Below, piece by piece: positions 1 to 5,298 of a DNA stretch of 6,124 nucleotides. The notes beneath the pieces were generated by a model, which saw nothing but the letters and a program-made list of their open reading frames with translations, made no database searches and was not told the origin of the DNA. The stretch lies in the NCBI GenBank assembly GCA_013331375.1, contig DUGO01000234.1, forward strand, positions 1 to 6,124. Reading direction: 5' to 3'. The stretch is from Candidatus Methanoperedentaceae archaeon. Lineage in GTDB: Archaea > Halobacteriota > Methanosarcinia > Methanosarcinales > Methanoperedenaceae. The position numbers were made by a program, and so were the translations under genes. How positions within the stretch are numbered: the first letter of the stretch is position 1; every line of letters begins with the position of its first letter.

Positions 1-542
1 ACATTCAGAGAGTTCTCTTCGGTGGCGTTGTCAAATTCTCCTGCTGCCAGCACTTTTCGAGATGCATCATCAAGGATAGTACACAACTGCTTTCCATTTA
101 CTTTGCTTTCATGCCAATCGATATGAACTGCTGATAGCGAATGTTCCCGTTCGTATCGTATCCAGGGTTTTCTTCGTTTTTGCTTGCTTTCTTGCTGTTT
201 AGCAAATCCGAATTCGAGCATTATTTTGTGTATTGTATTGTGAGGTATTCTTATTTTGCATCGTGCAAATATCGTTTTTTCCTGATACAATGCATTTTGC
301 CTGAACTTTTCATATTCCTGCTTGATAATTTCCTTCCATTCTTCAGTAACTTCCTTCTTTGGTCTTCCCAGGTTGATACCAATCGCAGGTATAGAGCCTG
401 TTGATTTGTATATTTTATAGATATGCCTGAACCATCTTGGTGTAATACCGAGATACTTGGCTGCCAATTCCTGAGAAATGCTTCCTGAATCATAATCTTT
501 CAAATAGACTTTTAGTTTCCGCTTGTTCTTGATTTTTACCAC
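1..542 (-). CDS. IS transposase, DDE/rve integrase type (N-terminal part, runs off the left edge)
   Basis: The minus strand is open from a stop at 597-599 to the window edge, giving about 180 residues from a GTG at 542. No ATG and no clear Shine-Dalgarno lies in front, so the start is uncertain. Residues about 20-48 form a helix-turn-helix (ISQELAAKYLGITPRWF), followed by a GRP hinge near 59-61 and a basic stretch KRRKPWIRYEREHS at 122-135. Next comes the beginning of an rve/RNase H-like core: HIDWHE, with the likely first catalytic Asp at 142, and LDDASRKVLAAGEF at 157-170. The second Asp and the Glu of the DDE triad must lie outside the window. From memory, this pattern matches archaeal transposases annotated as IS481-like; the exact family is not certain. 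The visible part has no stop or frameshift. It probably catalyses cut-and-paste movement of its own element, and its richer A+T content than the dehydrogenase gene fits a mobile origin. Confidence 0.82.
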   Translation of the reverse strand, partial: MVKIKNKRKLKVYLKDYDSGSISQELAAKYLGITPRWFRHIYKIYKSTGSIPAIGINLGRPKKEVTEEWKEIIKQEYEKFRQNALYQEKTIFARCKIRIPHNTIHKIMLEFGFAKQQESKQKRRKPWIRYEREHSLSAVHIDWHESKVNGKQLCTILDDASRKVLAAGEFDNATEENSLN

Positions 543-652
543 ATATATACATTTATTTACAATGAGGAAGTTTTTTCGGGAAAAGATACCATCACTTTAT
601 GGGCTCAAATCTTAAACGTTATGAATCTTGAAATATGTTGTTGCAGTGAAAC
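1..652 (-). mobile_element. Partial insertion sequence; right end somewhere in 543-652
   Basis: The transposase gene begins at 542 and the neighbouring hydrolase stops at 653, so one end of the element should lie in the 110 bases between. This stretch is A+T-rich. I could not identify a terminal inverted repeat because the other end is off-window, and I saw no target duplication. The boundary given is therefore an outer limit, not a mapped end. Confidence 0.55.
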
Positions 653-1606
653 CTAATGCTTCTTTATGAATTCAGATACCAAAGCCCTGACCCTTGTGTG
701 CTGTCCCGCCAAAAAGTGACCTCCGCTTTCAAGTAATGTGAAGTTCGCGCCAGGTATGTTTTCGGCGGTGTATTTGCCCCAGCCAGATGGTGCAACCGTA
801 TCGTCGGCAGCGCTAATCACAAGAGTCGGCACTGTGATATTTTCCAGAGGATAACGAACAAGAGAATCGACAACAGCTCTATCATTGCGTATTCCCGCAT
901 TTCGCAGGCTGATAGGCTGTAAAGCATGTACCAGTTCAGACAGTTCCTCTTTTTCAGCGGGATCGAGACGGTCAAGCACTTCTGAGCTGACTCCGAATGC
1001 CGATTCCAGGCTGGGTAGGGCGAATTTCGTCATAAGCCACATGAGAAAATCCGACCCGAACAGCGCATCGTATACAGCGGTTGGAACCGGGAACTTGCGC
1101 TCTGCCTGGGGAGCAGGAGGCGCCCAGGCAGCAGGCACGATGAGCACAAGCGCCGAAATCCGGTCAGGATAGCGCAGGGCAAATTGCATGGAAGGAGGGG
1201 CACCTGCAGAGACGCCCACGACTGCTACCTTGCTGATATTAAGTGCATCAAGCAAGCAGGCTTGCACATCTGCCTGGGCTTCGGCTGAGGCATCTGCCGG
1301 AAGCGGGGTGCGCAGATATCCAAAGCGCGATGGAGTAATAAATCGGAAGCCATCTCCGACCAGCATTCGCGCCATCAAAATGCCCTGATCATATCCCCCA
1401 CCTGTCCCGTGTACCACCAGCACTGGAGGACCATCTCCCATTGTGGTATATTCAATTGGACCGCAGGCTGTTTGGATGATTTGGCTCCCTGTCTGAAGGC
1501 GCTCTCGTGCTGCGCGGATGTCGCTTTGATAAACCAGGTAGGTAACAATTCCGACCACTGCTATTACGCCGACCAGAATACTAAGGATTAATGAAAGTTT
1601 GGACAT
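653..1606 (-). CDS. Membrane-anchored alpha/beta hydrolase
   Basis: The product is 317 residues from the ATG at 1606. That start is preferred over TTG at 1621 or GTG at 1618 because GGTGG at 1615-1619 sits 8 bases before it, and the other two starts overlap that site. Residues about 4-26 are one hydrophobic helix (LILSILVGVIAVVGIVTYLV), so the protein is probably anchored with its catalytic domain outside. The fold is recognisable from HGTGGG at 66-71 (oxyanion loop), the nucleophile elbow GVSAG with Ser133, the acid in SAADDTVAP (Asp269) and GGHF with His297. A cap domain would fit about 165-235. The triad is complete, so the enzyme should be active as an esterase, lipase or other hydrolase; the substrate cannot be read from sequence. 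It stands alone: divergent from the lipocalin-like gene and followed at once by an insertion sequence. I found no convincing TATA box for it. Confidence 0.88.
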   Translation of the reverse strand: MSKLSLILSILVGVIAVVGIVTYLVYQSDIRAARERLQTGSQIIQTACGPIEYTTMGDGPPVLVVHGTGGGYDQGILMARMLVGDGFRFITPSRFGYLRTPLPADASAEAQADVQACLLDALNISKVAVVGVSAGAPPSMQFALRYPDRISALVLIVPAAWAPPAPQAERKFPVPTAVYDALFGSDFLMWLMTKFALPSLESAFGVSSEVLDRLDPAEKEELSELVHALQPISLRNAGIRNDRAVVDSLVRYPLENITVPTLVISAADDTVAPSGWGKYTAENIPGANFTLLESGGHFLAGQHTRVRALVSEFIKKH

Positions 1607-1614
1607 AATTCTAA

Positions 1615-1619
1615 CCACC
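1615..1619 (-). promoter_or_regulatory. Shine-Dalgarno GGTGG deciding the hydrolase start
   Basis: GGTGG on the minus strand lies 8 bases before the ATG at 1606. It overlaps the possible upstream starts TTG 1621 and GTG 1618, which favours the ATG. Confidence 0.6.
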
Positions 1620-1758
1620 AATAGCTGCAGTCGTCTATGTTCCTTCTTTTTCTTAGGGTATTTGAATGTTACGGACTATGGAAATAACGTTCCGCAGCTA
1701 CCCGAAGTTGCGACCGAAGGAAGCAATTTGGGCGAAGCAAAGAGAAGCCGAGTACTCC

Positions 1759-1780
1759 CGAAAGCAACATTAAGCTTTCG
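1759..1780. repeat. Inverted repeat, 7-bp stem with 8-base loop
   Basis: CGAAAGC at 1759-1765 pairs perfectly with GCTTTCG at 1774-1780 around AACATTAA. It lies about 45 bases upstream of the plus-strand TATA candidate, so it could be an operator, part of a small RNA, or chance. Confidence 0.45.
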
Positions 1781-1823
1781 AGACCGGGCAATCCGCAATG
1801 ATGGCAGAGCAGTCTGTGTAGTC

Positions 1824-1837
1824 CCGAAATATTTATT
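1824..1837 (+). promoter_or_regulatory. Archaeal BRE/TATA promoter for the lipocalin-like gene
   Basis: CCGAAA immediately followed by TATTTATT has the arrangement of an archaeal BRE plus TATA box. Transcription would be expected about 25 bases downstream, near 1857-1862, leaving a leader of about 55 bases before the ATG at 1917. Confidence 0.55.
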
Positions 1838-1905
1838 AAGCTACATCTCAATCAAGGCATAACGTGTAGTGTGAGGAAATCCGGTATCAGGAATATGATC
1901 TGTAT

Positions 1906-1912
1906 AGGAGGT
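1906..1912 (+). promoter_or_regulatory. Strong Shine-Dalgarno AGGAGGT
   Basis: AGGAGGT lies 4 bases before the ATG at 1917. It confirms that start and shows that the broken gene still has a full translation signal. Confidence 0.75.
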
Positions 1913-1916
1913 AACT

Positions 1917-3000
1917 ATGCGAGGTAAGACGATATTACTTTCAATAGTGGCAGCAGTATTGCTTTTCTCATTAAGCCCGGTTTCATCCTACGCAGGCAGC
2001 AGCAGTAAAGGGGTCAATGACCTCTCGGCTCTGGATGCATTCCATCCGCCGGATAGCGATGACTCAAGAATCCTGATGTATCGAGAATGGCACTACTTCA
2101 ACATACTCGCTGATGACCAGGACCTGTCATTCATCACAACGATGACGCTAATGGGAATATCTATGACCCGGCAAATAGCGCTGCCGTAGTGCTGATGAAT
2201 TATCTTACCCCGGATAAAAATAATCTTACGATAGACGCGTATCCAATTTTTCAGGCGCAGTGGTCGGATACATCGCCCGAACTCCGATCTCAGGGAGCAG
2301 TGTTGAGCTGACAGAGCAGGGATACCATGTACATGTGGAATCTGCGGATGCGGTCATGGACGCAATGTTCAGACCTGAGGCTGAAAACGGCTCCGTCTTC
2401 AGTGTGGCAGATGAGCCCGGGAGGGTAATAAACTGGTTCGTAGCATCACCAAAGATGAATGTGGACGGGATTCTCACAATCAATAAGGGAACGCCGATGG
2501 AAAAGACCTACAGGCTGGAAAACGCCAGGGGCTATCATGACCACAACTGGGGCTTCTGGCTCTGGCAGGATGACCTGGGATGGGACTGGGGACAGGCATC
2601 AGGGAAATATACATTCGGGTTCGGTCACATTACGAACAACAACCACACGGCATCGAAAGGGGCTGTCCTTGAAGTCTGGAAGGATAAGAAAAAGGTGGCG
2701 GCATTCAGGGATACAGAGATAAAGATTCGTCGCGATAAGATGATGAATTTGCCTGGCATGCCGGATAATCCCTTCCCGCTCGTCACAGTCCTGAATGCAT
2801 CTTCAGGCGGCAATGAGCTAAACATCGAATTCGATACAGAGCGCCTTACGCCAATCATGATACCCTTTGGAGGAGGGTATCGGGTCATCTGGGAATTGTC
2901 CGGGACCTACAAAGTCAGTGGATACATTGGCAATAAGCCAGTATCTTACGAAACTACTGGATACCTTGAGTATGTAGCGGAATTGCTCATAACTGAATAG
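1917..3000 (+). pseudogene. Exported CrtC/AttH lipocalin-like protein, interrupted by two one-base deletions
   Basis: One coding region of about 361 residues is spread over three frames: 1917-2150, then 2153-2284, then 2287-3000. Inserting one base near 2150 (CTAATGGG, expected CTAAATGGG, giving TLNGNIYDPAN) and one near 2286 (giving SPELRISGSS) restores a continuous protein. It starts with a Sec signal peptide: hydrophobic residues 6-20 and likely cleavage after SSYA at 26. The motif GYHDHNWGFW at about 206-215, coded from 2530, is the hallmark of the hydroxyneurosporene synthase CrtC/AttH lipocalin-like superfamily, and beta-rich segments lie on both sides. Relatives include carotenoid 1,2-hydratases and secreted proteins of unknown role, so I do not assign a substrate. 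As written, the first frame ends after 90 residues at 2187-2189. All parts otherwise look conserved and the promoter and ribosome-binding site are intact. Recent decay and sequencing or assembly error are both possible. Confidence 0.8.
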
Positions 3001-3004
3001 CTCC

Positions 3005-3027
3005 AAAAAGTGCATCAAATATGATGT
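3005..3027 (-). terminator. Possible terminator after the CODH gene
   Basis: On the minus strand, ACATCA at 3022-3027 can pair with TGATGC at 3012-3017 around a 4-base loop (five standard pairs plus one wobble). A TTTTT tract follows at 3005-3009. It sits 20 bases past the CODH stop, between two convergent genes. The stem is short, so support is modest. Confidence 0.35.
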
Positions 3028-3046
3028 CATTCCGCATAAGCAGCCG

Positions 3047-5008
3047 TTATTGCAGGTCCATCCCGAGCTTCTTTCTCGCATTTTGTATATGCTCAAGTAT
3101 CAAACCTGCAGCGCGTACCGGGTCATGCTCCACAATGAACTTTCCCCCGAAGGTCTTCTCAGCCTTTTCCGTGAGCAGGGACACGACCTCAGAGCTTCCG
3201 AGCACGGGCGGGGCAACTCCCAGGTGTACCGTGATGCCCAGCGCCACAGCGCCTGTACCTATAGCGGTCGCTTTTTCGGTAACCCATCCTGCGGCTGATG
3301 CCACAACCGGCAGGTCACTTACGCGCACCCCGAGCGCCTCTGCCAGCGCTGAGATAAGTATCACTATCCTCGAGTTATCCACGCAGCTTCCGAAGTGCCA
3401 CACGGGTGGGAAAGTAACATCAGTATCAGACCGCATGTTAAGCTCCATGAGCACCTTCCGCAGCTTTTCACCAGCGTATTTTCCGGCAGCATCAGGCGCC
3501 ATGAGCCCGGCTCTCGCACATGCCTGAGCCGCGCAGCCAGTCGATACGATGAGCACATTTCTGGCAAGCAGCTCCTTCGCTATAATCTCATGGTGGGTAA
3601 AGGTATCCGGGTTAGTGCACCCGCAAAGGAGGACAATCCCGAATATGTTTCCAGATTTGAGGCTGTCGATAAGCGGTCTCATCGGCTCCTGCCTGTCAAT
3701 GCACGATAATGCTCCAATGCAGGTCTCGACCGAAAATCCTGCTACCAGTTCCCTGGGCATGGCGGCGGGCTTGAACGTGATACCCCTGTTTTTGAAGTTA
3801 TCGATAGCCATCTCCAGTATCTTCCTGGCTATCTCATCCGCATGCTCCTCCTCAAAGCTGACATGCTCAGCACCTGTGAACCTCCCCTCTCCCATCGTGG
3901 ATATGAGCTTTGTGTGGAAGTTAGCCGCAACGTTCTGGACATTGGGATATATGCACTGCACATCAAGCACGAATGCCTCCACAAGCCCTGTCGCGATTAT
4001 GAGCTCCTGCTCGAGGTTGCCCCCGGCTAAAGGGACCCCGTGCCTGATCAGCATATCATTCCCTGAGCAGCAGCAGCCGACGATGTTGATGCCGTCGGCG
4101 CCGAGGCGCAGAGCCCTCTCCAGGAGATCCCTGTCTTCTGATAGCTCGATGATCTTTTCAGAGAGAAGCTGGATGTGCCCGTGGATGACTATGTTCACCT
4201 TATTCTTCTCAAGCACATTGATGCCTATCTTGGAGCTCACGGGTTTTGGCACCCCGAAGACCACGTCCTGCAGCTCCGAGCTTATCACAAGGGACGTGAT
4301 GTCAGCGATACCGAGCCTTGCGGCATGCATAACGAGCGATACCGGGTCTGACATAGTGCCCATTGATGTCTCATGACCGGCTTCCAAAAGCTCATGACCT
4401 ATGGGCTTGGGGATGACGCCGAGAGCCACATGAGCTTTATCCACGGGGCAGAATGCGTCCGTGAAACTCATTTGTTTCTTGTCCCCGAGAATATCCGTGA
4501 GAGCGCTCCTGCCGACGCTGGTCGCAATATTTTCTATCGACCCCTCGCAATCAAGTCGTATTTTAGAGGAGATCGCCCTCAGTTTTTGCGGGTCTTTTAT
4601 AGAATACTGCGCCTGATGCTGCGCGGTCTTTAGCAGCATTACAGCAACGTGCTTTGCGTGGGATGCATGGGCAGCCGTTCCTCTTGCCACCATCATGAGG
4701 AGATTCCTGGCAGCGATGGTATCAGCGTCAGCGCCGCAGACTCCCCTGGTATTTCGGGAGTTATCGGGTAGAGACCCATGCCTCACCCTGCATGGACCGA
4801 GGGCACACTGCTTGCAGCAGATGCCAAACGTGCCGAAATGGCATCGCCTGTCGTTGCCTGATGAGCTGCCGTTTCCTGACCGCCTCTCGAAAACCGTGTC
4901 GATGCCGAGGCTTGCAGTGTGGTTTAGCATTTCGGCAATTTCAATATCCGGAAATCGGATTGGCTCCAGCGGATTTTTTTCACAGGACTGCCTGACTATA
5001 GCTCCCAT
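3047..5008 (-). CDS. cooS: Ni-dependent anaerobic carbon monoxide dehydrogenase, CooS-type catalytic subunit
   Basis: The 653-residue product oxidises CO to CO2 (or the reverse) and passes two electrons to a ferredoxin-like partner; the family works as a homodimer. Iron-sulphur ligands are in order: Cys56 and Cys64 for the D-cluster; Cys65, Cys68, Cys73 and Cys91 for the B-cluster. C-cluster ligands by comparison with the Carboxydothermus CODH-II pattern are His278 (HGHIQ), a Cys in GCCCSGN at 311-317, Cys352, Cys464 (CGCTNP), Cys492 (GCAAQAC) and Cys542 (GSCVD). Lys579 in WVTEKA matches the catalytic Lys, and His114/117/120 match the proton-relay histidines. The length fits the monofunctional CooS form, not the roughly 800-residue archaeal CdhA with extra ferredoxin domains. 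ATG at 5008 is supported by AGGAG 6 bases upstream. No cooF, cooC or acetyl-CoA synthase gene is visible. Upstream is H-NOX, 290 bases away with a separate promoter. Confidence 0.96.
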   Translation of the reverse strand: MGAIVRQSCEKNPLEPIRFPDIEIAEMLNHTASLGIDTVFERRSGNGSSSGNDRRCHFGTFGICCKQCALGPCRVRHGSLPDNSRNTRGVCGADADTIAARNLLMMVARGTAAHASHAKHVAVMLLKTAQHQAQYSIKDPQKLRAISSKIRLDCEGSIENIATSVGRSALTDILGDKKQMSFTDAFCPVDKAHVALGVIPKPIGHELLEAGHETSMGTMSDPVSLVMHAARLGIADITSLVISSELQDVVFGVPKPVSSKIGINVLEKNKVNIVIHGHIQLLSEKIIELSEDRDLLERALRLGADGINIVGCCCSGNDMLIRHGVPLAGGNLEQELIIATGLVEAFVLDVQCIYPNVQNVAANFHTKLISTMGEGRFTGAEHVSFEEEHADEIARKILEMAIDNFKNRGITFKPAAMPRELVAGFSVETCIGALSCIDRQEPMRPLIDSLKSGNIFGIVLLCGCTNPDTFTHHEIIAKELLARNVLIVSTGCAAQACARAGLMAPDAAGKYAGEKLRKVLMELNMRSDTDVTFPPVWHFGSCVDNSRIVILISALAEALGVRVSDLPVVASAAGWVTEKATAIGTGAVALGITVHLGVAPPVLGSSEVVSLLTEKAEKTFGGKFIVEHDPVRAAGLILEHIQNARKKLGMDLQ

Positions 5009-5014
5009 TGTCTA

Positions 5015-5019
5015 CTCCT
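5015..5019 (-). promoter_or_regulatory. Shine-Dalgarno AGGAG for the CODH gene
   Basis: AGGAG on the minus strand is 6 bases before the ATG at 5008. The hairpin at 5031-5049 ends 11 bases upstream of it, so leader folding could affect ribosome access. Confidence 0.65.
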
Positions 5020-5030
5020 ACCAATTCCTG

Positions 5031-5049
5031 CCCGGGCTGTGTGCCCGGG
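5031..5049. repeat. GC-only hairpin in the CODH leader
   Basis: CCCGGGC at 5031-5037 is the exact inverse of GCCCGGG at 5043-5049, around a 5-base loop. It is a very stable stem 22 bases before the start codon, and in transcript sense it lies just upstream of the ribosome-binding site. Confidence 0.6.
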
Positions 5050-5064
5050 TGATTCGTTACCCGT

Positions 5065-5114
5065 GATACGCGGGACAACTTTTTCAGGCATCCCTGCGCC
5101 TGCGTATCGTCCCG
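5065..5114. repeat. Interleaved inverted repeats in the CODH leader
   Basis: GATACG (5065-5070) is directly followed by CGGGAC (5071-5076). About 26 bases on, CGTATC (5103-5108) is directly followed by GTCCCG (5109-5114). Each word is the exact inverse of its partner, in the order a-b-a'-b'. CAGGC (5085-5089) and GCCTG (5098-5102) form another stem nested inside a-a' and directly abutting a'. The a and b stems could form a pseudoknot or alternate with each other. Confidence 0.5.
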
Positions 5115-5140
5115 GTTCCCTTCAATTAAATAACTACTTG

Positions 5141-5161
5141 TTTTATATATATTTCAAACGG
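5141..5161 (-). promoter_or_regulatory. Candidate TATA/BRE promoter of the CODH gene
   Basis: Read on the minus strand, CCGTTTGAA is followed by ATATATATAAAA, an archaeal BRE/TATA-like arrangement. A start about 25 bases downstream would fall near 5120, giving a leader of about 110 nucleotides that includes the inverted repeats at 5031-5114. A second AT-rich word near 5123-5131 is a weaker alternative. Confidence 0.5.
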
Positions 5162-5180
5162 TCTATCAAAGTATGATCCT

Positions 5181-5215
5181 GTTGAAAAAGTACAATCCAT
5201 TAAAAACATTTCAAC
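5181..5215. promoter_or_regulatory. Inverted TTTCAAC half-sites upstream of the CODH promoter
   Basis: GTTGAAA at 5181-5187 and TTTCAAC at 5209-5215 are perfect inverse copies with a 21-base spacer. A related TTTCAAACG lies at 5152-5160 beside the TATA box. This could be a binding site for a dimeric regulator; it is inferred from symmetry and position only. Confidence 0.35.
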
Positions 5216-5258
5216 GAAATTTTCACCAGCCGTGCCTGTCCGGTGGAACACTCTTTCA

Positions 5259-5290
5259 GGCAGGATGGGACGTGATCTCCCCATCCTGCC
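5259..5290. terminator. 11-bp hairpin just after the H-NOX gene
   Basis: GGCAGGATGGG at 5259-5269 pairs perfectly with CCCATCCTGCC at 5280-5290 around a 10-base loop. It begins 8 bases past the H-NOX stop in transcript sense. No T-tract directly follows, so it may be a terminator, an mRNA-end stabiliser or an attenuator between the two genes. Confidence 0.5.
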
Positions 5291-5298
5291 AAGGTGGT

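Larger units (their letters stand above)
1622..1916. other. Divergent intergenic region between hydrolase and lipocalin-like genes
   Basis: This stretch of about 295 bases holds no gene I can support. It contains a plus-strand promoter near 1824-1837, a 7-base-pair hairpin at 1759-1780 and several scattered CCGAA/GCGAAG-like words between about 1700 and 1765. Short open frames in it have no ribosome-binding site and no recognisable protein. No tRNA cloverleaf was seen on either strand. Confidence 0.6.

Noticed and set aside
55..65. Apparent frameshift in the transposase
   Set aside because: A first reading suggested one near 60, but careful joining of the bases gives GAT GCA TCT CGA AAA GTG, a continuous DASRKV frame. 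The visible gene is intact.
141..493. Short open frames on both strands (plus 141-404, minus 251-493)
   Set aside because: They are shadows of the transposase, whose frame alone gives the helix-turn-helix, the HIDWHE motif and the LDDAS motif.
1607..1621. TTG (1621) or GTG (1618) as the hydrolase start
   Set aside because: They overlap the GGTGG ribosome-binding site that is well placed for ATG 1606; the extra residues add nothing to the membrane segment.
1669..1851. Small minus-strand open frame in the divergent region
   Set aside because: It has no Shine-Dalgarno or recognisable protein and overlaps the lipocalin-gene promoter region on the opposite strand.
2260..3000. A separate 246-residue gene beginning at GTG 2260
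   Set aside because: No ribosome-binding site lies there, and its first codons overlap sequence that reads as lipocalin-like protein in another frame. It is the C-terminal part of the frameshifted gene starting at 1917.
3549..4376. Plus-strand open frame of 275 codons, with others at 3021-3527, 3395-3709 and 4695-5066
   Set aside because: All are antisense to the CODH gene, whose cluster ligands are conserved throughout. They are Ser/Pro/Leu-rich low-information translations with no recognisable domain or promoter.
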